From the NCBI RefSeq assembly GCF_014196425.1, contig NZ_JACIDR010000001.1, forward strand, positions 62,001 to 126,000: 64,000 nt of DNA, given 5' to 3'. The position numbers and the translations under genes were made by a program. This document shows positions 50,457-59,630 of this stretch, piece after piece. The stretch's first letter is position 1, and each line of letters begins with the position of its first letter. The notes under the pieces are model-generated. The model was not told the origin of the DNA. It did not search any database and worked only from the letters and a program-made list of their open reading frames with translations. The stretch comes from Hansschlegelia beijingensis. Lineage in GTDB: Bacteria; Pseudomonadota; Alphaproteobacteria; Rhizobiales; Methylopilaceae.

Positions 50457-53400
50457 ATGCACAAGGCGGCCTCGCCCGACACGCCCTTCGCCCGCTTCGC
50501 CGAGCTGCCGCGACGGGAGCCCTCCCGCGCGGCCGTCACTGCGGCGAACCTCCGGCCGGAGCCCGACTGCCTGCCGCCGCTGATCGCGGCGGCGCGGCTC
50601 GCGCCGGAGCAGGTCGCCGCCGCGCAGGCGACCGCCGGCCGGCTGGTGGAGGCCCTGCGCGCCAAGCGCGCCTTCGAGGGCATGGAGGGCCTGATCCACG
50701 AATATTCGCTGTCGAGCCGCGAGGGCGTCGCGCTGATGTGCCTCGCCGAGGCGCTGCTGCGCATCCCGGACCCCGCCACCCGCGACGCGCTGATCCGCGA
50801 GAAGATCGGCCATGGCGACTGGCGCGCCCATCTCGGCCACAGCCCGTCGCTGTTCGTGAACGCCGCCACCTGGGGCCTCCTGGTCACCGGCCGGCTGGCC
50901 GCGCCCGCGGACGGCGCGAACCTGTGGGGGGCGCTGAAGCGGCTCGTGGCGCGCGGCGGCGAGCCCGTCGTTCGCGCGGCGGTCGACCTTGCGATGCGGC
51001 TGCTCGGCGAGCAGTTCGTCACCGGGCGCACCATCGAGGAGGCGCTGGCGCGCGCCCGGAAGCGCGAACAGGCCGGCTTCCGCCACTCCTTCGACATGCT
51101 GGGCGAGGCCGCGCTGACCGCCGCCGACGCCGAAAACTATCTTGCGGCCTATCGCGAGGCGGTCGTCGCCATCGGTCAGGAGGCCGCCGGCCGCGGCTGG
51201 CGGGAGGGGCCGGGCATCTCGATCAAGCTCTCGGCGCTGCATCCCCGCTACCAGCGCGCGCAGCGCGGCCGGGTGATGGCTGAGCTGGTCCCGCGGCTGA
51301 CGGCGCTCGCCCAACTCGCGCGCGGCTTCGACATCGGCCTCAACATCGACGCCGAGGAGGCCGACCGGCTGGAGCTGTCGCTCGACGTGTTCGAGGCGCT
51401 CTGCCTCTCGCCCGAGCTCGCCGGATGGGACGGCGCCGGCTTCGTGGTGCAGGCCTACATGAAGCGCGCGCCGTTCGTGATCGACTGGCTCGCGGATCTC
51501 GCCCGCCGGTCGGACCGCCGGATCATGACCCGGCTCGTCAAGGGCGCCTATTGGGACAGCGAGATCAAGCGCGCGCAGACGCTGGGGCTCGCGGACTTCC
51601 CGGTCTTCACCCGCAAGATCCACACCGACGTCAGCTTTCTGGCCTGCGCCCGCAGGATGCTGGAGGCGGGCGATGCGCTCTATCCGCAGTTCGCCACCCA
51701 CAACGCGATGACGCTCGCCTCGGTGATCGAGATGGCGGGCCGGGACCGGCCGGCGTCCGATTACGAATTTCAGTGCCTGCACGGCATGGGCGAGCCGCTC
51801 TACGAGGAGGTGGTCGGCGCCGCGAAACTCGGGAGGCCGTGCCGCATCTACGCGCCGGTCGGGGATCACGAGACGCTGCTCGCCTATCTGGTGCGGCGGC
51901 TGCTGGAGAACGGGGCCAACTCCTCCTTCGTCAACCGCATCGCGGACGACACGGTGTCGACGGCGGAGCTGCTCGCCGATCCGGTCGCGGCCGCCTGCGC
52001 GGTCTCGCCCGTCGGCGCGCCTCACGAGGAGATCGCAGCGCCCGCCCGGCTGTTTGGGCCCGAGCGCGCCAATTCGGCCGGGCTCGACCTTGCGGACGAG
52101 AGCGTTCTCGCCGGCCTCGCCGGGGCCCTCGGGTCGAGCGCGCGATCGGAGTGGTCCGCCGCCCCGGGGGCCGGGGAGGGGACGCGCCGGCCGGTGCGCA
52201 ATCCGGCCCGGCCCGCCGACGTCGTCGGCCATGTGACGGAGGCCTCGCCCGCGGCGGTCGTCGAGATGCTCGACCGGGCGGAGCGGGCCGCGGCGCGCTG
52301 GCCCGAGAGCCCGCCGATGATCCGGGCGGCCATCCTGGAGCGCGCCGCCGCGCTGATGGAGGCGCGGAGCGGCGAGCTGATCGGCCTCATCGTCCGCGAG
52401 GCGGGCCGCACAGCGCCGAACGCCCTCGCCGAGCTGCGCGAGGCGGTCGATTTCCTGCGCTACTATGCGGCCGGCGTCAGGGGCTGGTCCGAGGCCGCGC
52501 ACCGGTCGCTCGGGCCGATCGTGTGCATCAGCCCGTGGAACTTCCCGCTGTCGATCTTCACCGGCCAGGTCTCGGCGGCGCTCGCGGCCGGCAACGTCGT
52601 GCTGGCGAAGCCCGCGGAGGAGACGCCGCTGACCGCCGCAGCTGCGGTCGCGCTGCTGCACGAGGCCGGGATCCCGAAGGACGCGCTGCAGCTCGTTCCG
52701 GGCGACGGCGAGGTCGGGGCGGCCCTCGTGGACGATCCGTCCGTGCAGGGCGTGCTGTTCACCGGCTCGACCGAGGTCGCGCGGCTCATCCAGAGGCGGC
52801 TCGCGCGGCGGCTCGGGCCGAACGGCGCCCCGACGCCGCTGATCGCCGAGACGGGCGGCCAGAACGCGCTGATCGCGGACTCCTCCGCCCTGCCCGAGCA
52901 GGTCGTGGCGGACGCGCTCGCCTCCGCGTTCGACTCCGCCGGCCAGCGCTGCTCGGCGCTGCGCCTGCTCTGCCTGCAGGAGGACGTCGCGGACCGGCTC
53001 CTCGACATGCTCAAGGGCGGGATGGCGGAGCTCACGGTCGGGGATCCGGCGAGCCTCGCCACCGATGTCGGCCCGGTGATCTCCGACGAGGCTCGCAGGA
53101 CGGTCGAGGAGCATGTCGAGGCGATGCGCCAGAAGGGCTTTCCGGTCACGCGCGCGGCGCCGCGCGGCCCGGCGGCCGGAAGCTTCGTCGAGCCCACGCT
53201 GATCGAGATCCCGCGCGTCGCGGAGCTGAGCCGCGAGGTGTTCGGGCCGGTGCTGCATGTCGTGCGCTACGCGCGCGACCGGCTGGACGAGCTGATCGGG
53301 GAGATCAACGCGACCGGCTATGCGCTGACCTTCGGACTGCACACCCGCATCGACGAGACCGTCACGCGGGCGCTGGCGCGCATCTCCGCCGGCAACCTCT

Positions 53401-54101
53401 ACGTCAACCGCAACATCATCGGCGCCGTGGTGGGCTCGCAGCCCTTCGGCGGACATGGTCTGTCCGGAACCGGGCCCAAGGCCGGGGGGCCGCTCTATCT
53501 GCGGAGGCTTCTGGCCTGGAAGGGGCCGGACCGCGACCTCGTGGAGGCGACGGCCGCGGATCCGTGGGCGCAGTGGCTGTCGGCCGCTGGCTACGAGGCG
53601 GCCGCCGCGCGCTGCCGGCGGCTCGCCGCCCGTTCGCCGCTGGGCGTCAGCCTGAAGCTGCCGGGGCCGGCCGGCGAACAGAACACGTATGAGTTGCGTC
53701 CTGGCGGCGCCGTGCTCTGCCGCGCGCGGGCGGCGGACGCGCTGTTCGTGCAGATCGGGGCCGCACTGGCGACCGGCAATGTCGCGCTGGTCGACGCTCC
53801 CCCGCAGGTCGAGGGTCTGCTCGACGACCTCCCGGAGACGCTGCGGCCCGTGATCCGTCTCGCGCGGCTGGAGCAGTCCAGCCCGCTCGCCGCAGCCCTT
53901 GTGGAGGATCAGCCCGAGGAGACGCTCGCGCTGCTGCGCGAGATGGCGGCCCGGCCGGGCCCGGTCGTCCCGGTCCATGTTGTCCCCGCGCCTTACGGCG
54001 ACGAGGCGATCGGCCTCGAATGGCTCGTGCGCGAGCGCAGCGTCAGCGTCAATCTCGCGGCGGTGGGCGGCGACGCCGGCCTGATGTCGCTCGACGTCTG
54101 A
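50457..54101 (+). CDS. putA: Bifunctional proline dehydrogenase / glutamate-semialdehyde dehydrogenase
   Basis: The 1214-residue enzyme oxidises proline to glutamate in two steps. The proline dehydrogenase barrel is at about residues 100-450 (GPGISIKLSALHPRYQ, NIDAEEADRLELSLDVFEAL, RLVKGAYWDSEIKRAQ, FATHNAMT, FQCLHGMGEPLYE). The aldehyde dehydrogenase is at about 540-1020 (ISPWNFPLSIFTGQVSAAL, ETGGQNALI, FDSAGQRCSALRLLC). A C-terminal ALDH-superfamily domain of about 170 residues follows, as in type B PutA. There is no ribbon-helix-helix domain, so it cannot repress its own gene. The ATG at 50457 has GGGAG upstream. Confidence 0.96.
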   Translation: MHKAASPDTPFARFAELPRREPSRAAVTAANLRPEPDCLPPLIAAARLAPEQVAAAQATAGRLVEALRAKRAFEGMEGLIHEYSLSSREGVALMCLAEALLRIPDPATRDALIREKIGHGDWRAHLGHSPSLFVNAATWGLLVTGRLAAPADGANLWGALKRLVARGGEPVVRAAVDLAMRLLGEQFVTGRTIEEALARARKREQAGFRHSFDMLGEAALTAADAENYLAAYREAVVAIGQEAAGRGWREGPGISIKLSALHPRYQRAQRGRVMAELVPRLTALAQLARGFDIGLNIDAEEADRLELSLDVFEALCLSPELAGWDGAGFVVQAYMKRAPFVIDWLADLARRSDRRIMTRLVKGAYWDSEIKRAQTLGLADFPVFTRKIHTDVSFLACARRMLEAGDALYPQFATHNAMTLASVIEMAGRDRPASDYEFQCLHGMGEPLYEEVVGAAKLGRPCRIYAPVGDHETLLAYLVRRLLENGANSSFVNRIADDTVSTAELLADPVAAACAVSPVGAPHEEIAAPARLFGPERANSAGLDLADESVLAGLAGALGSSARSEWSAAPGAGEGTRRPVRNPARPADVVGHVTEASPAAVVEMLDRAERAAARWPESPPMIRAAILERAAALMEARSGELIGLIVREAGRTAPNALAELREAVDFLRYYAAGVRGWSEAAHRSLGPIVCISPWNFPLSIFTGQVSAALAAGNVVLAKPAEETPLTAAAAVALLHEAGIPKDALQLVPGDGEVGAALVDDPSVQGVLFTGSTEVARLIQRRLARRLGPNGAPTPLIAETGGQNALIADSSALPEQVVADALASAFDSAGQRCSALRLLCLQEDVADRLLDMLKGGMAELTVGDPASLATDVGPVISDEARRTVEEHVEAMRQKGFPVTRAAPRGPAAGSFVEPTLIEIPRVAELSREVFGPVLHVVRYARDRLDELIGEINATGYALTFGLHTRIDETVTRALARISAGNLYVNRNIIGAVVGSQPFGGHGLSGTGPKAGGPLYLRRLLAWKGPDRDLVEATAADPWAQWLSAAGYEAAAARCRRLAARSPLGVSLKLPGPAGEQNTYELRPGGAVLCRARAADALFVQIGAALATGNVALVDAPPQVEGLLDDLPETLRPVIRLARLEQSSPLAAALVEDQPEETLALLREMAARPGPVVPVHVVPAPYGDEAIGLEWLVRERSVSVNLAAVGGDAGLMSLDV

Positions 54102-54103
54102 GA

Positions 54104-54940
54104 TCAGGCGCGCTGCAGCGCCTTGGACGCGTCCGGAAGGTCCGGCATCTGGATGCGGCGGTAGAGCGCCTGCACGACCCCGAACGCGCCGAATGCGAAC
54201 AGGCCGAGCGCGACCAGCCCGAGCAGCGCCCAGCCATAGGGCTGGCTCTCGAGGCTGTGCAGCGCGCCGCCCAGTCCCTTCGCCTCCTTGGAGTTGCCAT
54301 GCAGGGCCGCGGCCACGAGGAAGCCGCCGATCAGGATGAAGGTCACCCCGCGCGCCGCATAGCCGATCCGCCCGAGATATCTGGCGAACCGCTCCCGCGC
54401 CGGAGGAACCGACAGCCGCTTCAGCACGTCGCCGCGCCAGCCCTTCAGCACGTGAACGCAGCCGCCGACGATGAAGCCGATCCCGACGGCCGCGACGAGC
54501 CAGCGCCCGAACGCATGCGCCAGCGCCCATTCGGTCCAGTCCTGCGCGGCCTGATCGTCGCCGCCGGAGCTGAAGCCGAGGCCGAGCGCGAGGCTGATCG
54601 CCGAGACCGCCAGCGCGCCGTTGGCGAAGCCGCTGAGCAGGTGGACGGCGCGCGTCGCGAGCCCCTTGGGGGACGAGCCGCAGCCATCCGCGTCGGTCGT
54701 GGCCTCCACGATCCGCCACAGCGCGAAGAAGGCGAGCCCGAGCCCGACGGCGAGCAGCAGCGCCGCCCCGAAAGGCTGGCCGAGCAGCGAGCGCAGCGCG
54801 CTCTTGTTGCCGCCGACGTCGCCGCCCGAGCCGATCGCGGCCAGCAGCGCGAGCCCGCCCACGAGGCAGTACACGGCGCCGCGGGCGGCGAAGCCCGCGC
54901 GGGCGAAATGTTCGAGGCGAAGAGCGGCCGGGGGAGTCAT
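54104..54940 (-). CDS. DUF1206 membrane protein
   Basis: The 278-residue protein has six hydrophobic helices in three related pairs. Each repeat begins with an arginine-rich turn and an aromatic/Gly motif (ARAGFAARGAVYCLVGGLA, ATRAVHLLSGFANGALAVS, GRIGYAARGVTFILIGGFL). Function of DUF1206 is unknown. Its stop lies two bases from the putA stop, so the genes converge tightly. Confidence 0.87.
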   Translation of the reverse strand: MTPPAALRLEHFARAGFAARGAVYCLVGGLALLAAIGSGGDVGGNKSALRSLLGQPFGAALLLAVGLGLAFFALWRIVEATTDADGCGSSPKGLATRAVHLLSGFANGALAVSAISLALGLGFSSGGDDQAAQDWTEWALAHAFGRWLVAAVGIGFIVGGCVHVLKGWRGDVLKRLSVPPARERFARYLGRIGYAARGVTFILIGGFLVAAALHGNSKEAKGLGGALHSLESQPYGWALLGLVALGLFAFGAFGVVQALYRRIQMPDLPDASKALQRA

Positions 54941-55090
54941 CTAAGGATCATCGGTCGCCGCGGCCGGGCTTCAAGCCGCCGGCCCGCGAGCGGCCGAAAA
55001 AACCGCAAGGCGCGTGAGCGCTTAGCTTGCGGTCGTCCCGCGCCGGGCCCACATGGGCTCTGTCGTCAACAACCGAAAGGAGGTGATCCA

Positions 55091-55165
55091 GTGTCTCGTT
55101 GCGCCAATCGCCGTTCGCAGAACGCCGTGACCTGGATCTTGGCCTCAGCCGGGATTCACGCCTGA
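55091..55165 (+). CDS. Candidate 24-residue peptide behind a perfect 14-nt Shine-Dalgarno
   Basis: The GTG at 55091 opens a 24-codon frame: MSRCANRRSQNAVTWILASA then GIHA. Upstream, AAAGGAGGTGATCC (55076-55089) is complementary over all 14 bases to the conserved 3' end of 16S rRNA, with ideal spacing (seven bases from GGAGG to GTG). A strong terminator begins 49 bp after the stop, so the unit stands alone as a tiny transcript. An overlapping frame from TTG at 55099 also stays open. It may be a real small protein, a leader peptide or a regulatory RNA that touches ribosomes. I recognise no family. Confidence 0.5.
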   Translation: MSRCANRRSQNAVTWILASAGIHA

Positions 55166-55213
55166 TCAAGGCGAAGGCCGCGGCCTTCTCGAAACGCCGC
55201 GATCTGCAATGTG

Positions 55214-55247
55214 AAGGGCCGTCCCTCCGGGGCGGCCCTTCTTCTTT
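55214..55247 (+). terminator. Rho-independent terminator after the 24-codon ORF
   Basis: AAGGGCCGTCCC pairs with GGGGCGGCCCTT (12 bp with one G-U pair, 3-nt loop) and is followed by CTTCTTT on the plus strand. On the minus strand no T-run follows, so it serves the plus-strand unit rather than the convergent EAL gene. Confidence 0.82.
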
Positions 55248-55252
55248 CCGGC

Positions 55253-56044
55253 TCAGGCGGCGCCGACGGTCCGCGCCTCGGCCGGCAGGGCCACGGCCGG
55301 CAGCGTCTCGAACCCCGGCCGGGCGAGCAGATAGCCCTGCATCAGCCGCACGCCCATCTCCTGCAGGCGGCGGAACTCGCCCTCGGTCTCGATCCCTTCG
55401 GCGATGAGCTCGACGTCCAGTTCGCGCGCCATCCGGACGACGCTCGCCACGATCGCTTGGCGCGGACGGTCATGGTCGAGGCCCCGGACCAGATCCATGT
55501 CGAGCTTGATCACGTCGGGCTGGAACTCGGCGAGCAGGTTGAGGCCGGAGTGGCCGGCGCCGAAATCGTCGATCGCGGTGATGAAGCCTTGCCGCTTGTA
55601 CTCGTTCAGGATCCGGACGAGATGCGGCCGGTCCTCGATCCGCTCGCCCTCCGTGACCTCGAACATGATGCGCTCGATCGGAAAGGCGTGGCGCCGCGCG
55701 GCCGCGAGCGTGGTGCCGAGGCAGAGGCTCGGCTGATAGACGGCGTTGGGCAGGAAATTGATGCTGACCCGGCTTTCGACGCCGAGCCGGGCGGCGTGCT
55801 CGACCGCGGTGCGGCGGCAGAGCTGGTCGAATGCGAACCGGTTCTCCGGCGTGACCCGCGACAACACCGCGCCGGCGCCCGATCCGTCCGCGCCGCGCAC
55901 CAACGCCTCATAGGCGAACACCGATCCGTCGGCGACGTTCACGATGGGCTGGAAGGCCATCGTGATCGCTCCCTCGAACGGCGCCCGGCATCCCGGGCAG
56001 CCGCTCTCCTCCAAGAGATCAGATGATTCCCGGCCCTCTGTCAT
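55253..56044 (-). CDS. Stand-alone EAL-domain cyclic-di-GMP phosphodiesterase
   Basis: The 263-residue protein is essentially one EAL domain, and all catalytic motifs are present: YEALVRG, SINFLPNAV, EVTEGERI, AIDDFGAGHSGL, DVIKLDMDLVRGL, IAEGIETEGE and QGYLLARP. It should hydrolyse c-di-GMP to pGpG. A short N-terminal segment holds a CPGC pair that may bind metal or sense redox, with no other sensor domain. GAGG upstream supports the ATG at 56044, but an in-frame ATG at 56092 exists. It is divergent from prpE. Confidence 0.9.
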   Translation of the reverse strand: MTEGRESSDLLEESGCPGCRAPFEGAITMAFQPIVNVADGSVFAYEALVRGADGSGAGAVLSRVTPENRFAFDQLCRRTAVEHAARLGVESRVSINFLPNAVYQPSLCLGTTLAAARRHAFPIERIMFEVTEGERIEDRPHLVRILNEYKRQGFITAIDDFGAGHSGLNLLAEFQPDVIKLDMDLVRGLDHDRPRQAIVASVVRMARELDVELIAEGIETEGEFRRLQEMGVRLMQGYLLARPGFETLPAVALPAEARTVGAA

Positions 56045-56143
56045 GCCATCCTCTTCGGCGGGAAGGAGTGGGGTTTGGTGTTCGGCTACCACCCTGCAGC
56101 CCTGACTCTTACGAGCCGGTTACTCCTGGCGGGGATGCGTTCG

Positions 56144-58036
56144 ATGACGAGCAGGTATCGCGAGGTTTACAGGGCGTCGCTGGAGGACCGGGACGCCTTC
56201 TGGCTCAAGGCCGCGGAGGCGATCGACTGGTTCGAGAAGCCGCTCAAGGCGTTCGATCCCACGCTCGGCGCCTATGGCCGCTGGTTCCCGGACGGCATGA
56301 CGAACGCCTGCCACAACGCGCTCGACCGGCATGTCGAGGACGGCCGCGGCGACCAGGCGGCGCTGATCTATGACAGCCCGGTCACGGGCGCGAAGCGGAC
56401 CTACAGCTACGCGGAGTTGCTCAACGAGGTCTCCAGCTTCGCCGCGATCCTGCAGGATTTCGGCGTCCGGAAAGGCGATCGCGTCGTCATCTACATGCCG
56501 ATGGTCCCCGAGGCTCTCGTCGGCATGTTCGCCTGCGCCCGGCTCGGCGCGATCCATTCGGTCGTGTTCGGCGGCTTCGCCGCGAACGAACTCGCCAAGC
56601 GCATCGACGACGCCCGCCCGAAGGTGATCCTCACCGCCTCCTGCGGCGTCGAGCCGAGCCGCAAAGTCGCCTACAAGCCGCTGCTCGACGAGGCGATCAG
56701 GCTGTCGAGCCACGCGCCCGAAGCGGTGATCCTGCTGCAGCGGCCGCAGCTCGAGGCGGAGCTCGTCTCTGGCCGCGACCATGACTGGGCGACGCTGCGC
56801 GAGGCCGCGCGCGGCCGCAGCGCCCAGTGCGAGCCGATGCGGGCGACCGACCCGCTCTACATCCTCTATACCTCCGGCACGACCGGCGCGCCCAAGGGCG
56901 TGGTCCGCGACCTCGGCGGCTACATGGTCGCGCTCGCCTGGTCGATGGAGGCGATCTACGGCGTGAAGCGGGGAGAGACCTTCTTCTGCGCCTCCGACAT
57001 CGGCTGGGTGGTGGGCCACTCCTACATCGTCTATGCGCCGCTGCTCGCGGGCTGCACGACCATCCTCTACGAGGGCAAGCCGGTCGGCACGCCGGACGCG
57101 GGCGCGCTGTGTCGGGTCGCGTCCGAATACGGCGCGGTCGCGCTGTTCACCGCGCCGACCGCGATCCGCGCCGTGAAGAAGGAGGACCCGCAGGGCGAAA
57201 AGCTCGCGGGCCACGATCTGTCCAGGATGCGCGCGCTGTTCCTGGCCGGCGAGCGCGCAGACCCCGCGACGGTCGACTGGGCGGAGAAGCTGCTCGGGGT
57301 CCCGGTTATCGACCATTGCTGGCAAACCGAGACCGGCTGGGCGATCGTGGCGAATCCGCTCGGGCTCGGCCTGCTGCCGGTGAAGCACGGCTCTCCGACC
57401 GTGCCGATGCCGGGCTACGACGTGACGATCCTCGACGACGCCGGCCACGAGGTCGCGCCCGGCACGCTCGGCAACATCGTGATCCGCCTGCCGCTGCCGC
57501 CCGGCTGCCTGCCGACGCTGTGGAACGACGAGGAGCGCTTCCGGTCCGCCTATCTGACGGGCTTCCCCGGCTACTACCAGACCTCGGACGCCGGCTTCAT
57601 CGACGAGGACGGCTACGTGTTCTTCATGGCCCGCACCGACGACATCATCAACGTGGCCGGGCACCGGCTGTCGACGGGCGGCATGGAGGAGGCGATCGCC
57701 AGCCATCCGGACGTCGCGGAGTGCGCCGTCGTGGGCGTCGCCGACACCATCAAGGGGCAGTCGCCGCTCGGCTTCGTGGTGCTGAAGGCGGGCGTCGACC
57801 GCACGCCGGCGGAGATCGAGCGCGAGATCGTGACGCTGGTGCGCGAACGGGTCGGGCCCGTGGCCTCCTTCAAGCAGGCCCTCACCGTGCCGCGGCTGCC
57901 GAAGACCCGCTCGGGCAAGATCCTGCGGGGCACGATCCAGAAGATCGCCGACGGCGAGGCGTGGACCATGCCGGCGACGATCGAGGACCCGGGCGCGCTC
58001 GACGACATCGGCGACGCGCTGGCGGACCGGCGCTAG
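56144..58036 (+). CDS. prpE: Propionyl-CoA synthetase-like acyl-CoA synthetase
   Basis: The 630-residue adenylate-forming enzyme activates a short carboxylate to its CoA ester. Motifs: the P-loop-like ILYTSGTTGAPKGVVRD, GWVVGHSYIVYAPLLAG, HCWQTETGWAI, DAGFIDEDGYVFFMARTDDIINVAGHRLSTGGMEEAI (in parts) and the acetylatable lysine in PKTRSGKILRGTI. The N-terminal Y-R-x-SLEDRDAFW and the WQTETG motif place it with PrpE more than acetyl-CoA synthetase. It stands without prpBCD. Its TAG shares a CTAG palindrome with the convergent gene's stop. Confidence 0.9.
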   Translation: MTSRYREVYRASLEDRDAFWLKAAEAIDWFEKPLKAFDPTLGAYGRWFPDGMTNACHNALDRHVEDGRGDQAALIYDSPVTGAKRTYSYAELLNEVSSFAAILQDFGVRKGDRVVIYMPMVPEALVGMFACARLGAIHSVVFGGFAANELAKRIDDARPKVILTASCGVEPSRKVAYKPLLDEAIRLSSHAPEAVILLQRPQLEAELVSGRDHDWATLREAARGRSAQCEPMRATDPLYILYTSGTTGAPKGVVRDLGGYMVALAWSMEAIYGVKRGETFFCASDIGWVVGHSYIVYAPLLAGCTTILYEGKPVGTPDAGALCRVASEYGAVALFTAPTAIRAVKKEDPQGEKLAGHDLSRMRALFLAGERADPATVDWAEKLLGVPVIDHCWQTETGWAIVANPLGLGLLPVKHGSPTVPMPGYDVTILDDAGHEVAPGTLGNIVIRLPLPPGCLPTLWNDEERFRSAYLTGFPGYYQTSDAGFIDEDGYVFFMARTDDIINVAGHRLSTGGMEEAIASHPDVAECAVVGVADTIKGQSPLGFVVLKAGVDRTPAEIEREIVTLVRERVGPVASFKQALTVPRLPKTRSGKILRGTIQKIADGEAWTMPATIEDPGALDDIGDALADRR

Positions 58037-59619
58037 GCCAAGCAGCACGACCTCGGCGCCGCGGCCGGTTTCGGCGGGGCGTCGAGCAGCGCATATTGCG
58101 CGCCAATCTTCTCGGCGATGAGCATCCAGATCTGCCGCAGCCGGTGGACGTGCAGGTCGTCGATCATCAGGCGCACGAGGCGCCGGACGCCTTGCCGGGT
58201 CAAGGCCTCGGCGTTGTGGGCCAGACGATCCGGCGCGTCGGCGGGCGCCGCGCCGGCGTAGGTCGGCTCGAACTTGAGCGCGCGCCGGCAGCGCGCGTTG
58301 CGGTCGTGATCCGTGAGCAAGACGGCGCCGACCAGGTCGACCAGCGTTTCGTCGCTCTCTACCGGAAGCACCGCGCGCTCGAGATCGAAGATCGTCCGGA
58401 TGTTGTAGGACTTGAGCAGCAGGAACCGCTCCGGCCCCACGACGGTGCAGAGTTGCGCCTGCGCCACCCAGTCGATCGCCTCATAGATCCCATAGGGGTT
58501 CTCGATGTGGATCATGATCGGATTGGCGGTGGCGAGGTTCTGGATGTCGAAGATGTTGGCCTCTTCGAGCCGGAACGCCGTGAAGGCGTCCACGCCGTCC
58601 AGAATGGTCAGCGGGACCGTCTTGGCGTGCTCCTCGATCTCCACATAGCGGTCCTTGAAGCGGACGCCCGAGCGCTGCAGCACATATTGCAGGGCCGCGT
58701 CCGGCACGAAGCCGAGCGCGAAGGACAGCATCAGCCAGATCGAATTGACGCCGTCGCGCGGGTCCGGGCCGGGGATCGCGCCGGGCGCCGGCTTGTCCGC
58801 CAGTCCCACGGACGCGACGCTGTCCCTGATGAAGTCCGCCGCGCCCGCGACGCTCGGGAACACCCGATACAGGACGATCGCCAAGGTGGTGGCCAGCACC
58901 ATATGGGCGAACGCCCGCAGGAAGGTCAGCGGCGAGAGGTCGAACACGCCGACGGCCCTGAGCAGCAGCCGGACGCAGTAGAAATACGCGCCGGCGAAAC
59001 AGAAAGCGCCCACCGTCAGCAGATTGGCGTGCGCGGCGGCGAACATGTCGGGGTCGCGGATGAGGCCGACCGGGGCTCCTCCGAGCGACAGGAAGCTCGC
59101 CCACAGCCAGCCGCTGATGCTCTTCTCGGGCTCCAGCACCTCGATAATCGGCGCGAACAGGATGAAGCCCCAGAAGAACGAATAGGCCATCAGGGGCAGG
59201 GCGCAGACCAGAAGCATCCAGTCCGCGTGCAGCATCATGGGGAAGCGCGGGATCGTCTCGAGCTTCGGCTCTTCCCCGTCTCGCAGGTCGAGGTCGACGT
59301 AGTACTTTCCCTTGACGAATTCGAACGACACCGGCGCGCCCTCGCGTCCGGCGGCGCCCGGGGCGGCCATGCTCAGATCGAAGGTGGTCGCGAACAGGCT
59401 GATCAGCTTGATGCGCGTCAGCCGGATCTGGTGCCGGATCGCGATCGTCGTCACCGGGAGGATGACGGCCAGGAACAGGCTCGTCACGATCGGGAACAAC
59501 AGCTGGGTCCGCCAGCCGAGCGCGGCGTAGACCAGGAAGCCGATCAGCGCCGCCAGCGCCGCAAAGCCCAGAAATCCCAGGACGCCGACGGCGACGCCCT
59601 TCGCCCGATGGCCTGCCAT
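58033..59619 (-). CDS. Multi-pass membrane protein of unknown function with a helix-hairpin-helix-like C-terminal region
   Basis: The 528-residue protein has two N-terminal helices (about 12-35 and 40-62), a charged segment, then about four more helices (about 128-150, 190-215, 226-250 and a weaker one near 288-305). The cytoplasmic C-terminal third contains segments resembling helix-hairpin-helix repeats (EEANIFDIQNLATANPIMI and GPERFLLLKSYNIRTIFDLE) and ends in PRSCCLA. I know no function. The Shine-Dalgarno AGGGGGA is followed eight bases later by ATG and overlaps the 3' arm of a leader hairpin (59631-59667). Confidence 0.78.
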   Translation of the reverse strand: MAGHRAKGVAVGVLGFLGFAALAALIGFLVYAALGWRTQLLFPIVTSLFLAVILPVTTIAIRHQIRLTRIKLISLFATTFDLSMAAPGAAGREGAPVSFEFVKGKYYVDLDLRDGEEPKLETIPRFPMMLHADWMLLVCALPLMAYSFFWGFILFAPIIEVLEPEKSISGWLWASFLSLGGAPVGLIRDPDMFAAAHANLLTVGAFCFAGAYFYCVRLLLRAVGVFDLSPLTFLRAFAHMVLATTLAIVLYRVFPSVAGAADFIRDSVASVGLADKPAPGAIPGPDPRDGVNSIWLMLSFALGFVPDAALQYVLQRSGVRFKDRYVEIEEHAKTVPLTILDGVDAFTAFRLEEANIFDIQNLATANPIMIHIENPYGIYEAIDWVAQAQLCTVVGPERFLLLKSYNIRTIFDLERAVLPVESDETLVDLVGAVLLTDHDRNARCRRALKFEPTYAGAAPADAPDRLAHNAEALTRQGVRRLVRLMIDDLHVHRLRQIWMLIAEKIGAQYALLDAPPKPAAAPRSCCLA

Positions 59620-59630
59620 TGGCGCGGTCC

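Noticed and set aside
50391-54719. 1442-codon minus-strand frame opposite putA
   Set aside because: Shadow of PutA. No start signal, no domains, and it would cover DUF1206 and ALDH7 start regions.
58033-59619. C-terminal CCLA as a prenylation-type CaaX box
   Set aside because: Bacteria lack protein prenyltransferases, so the ending is most likely coincidental.
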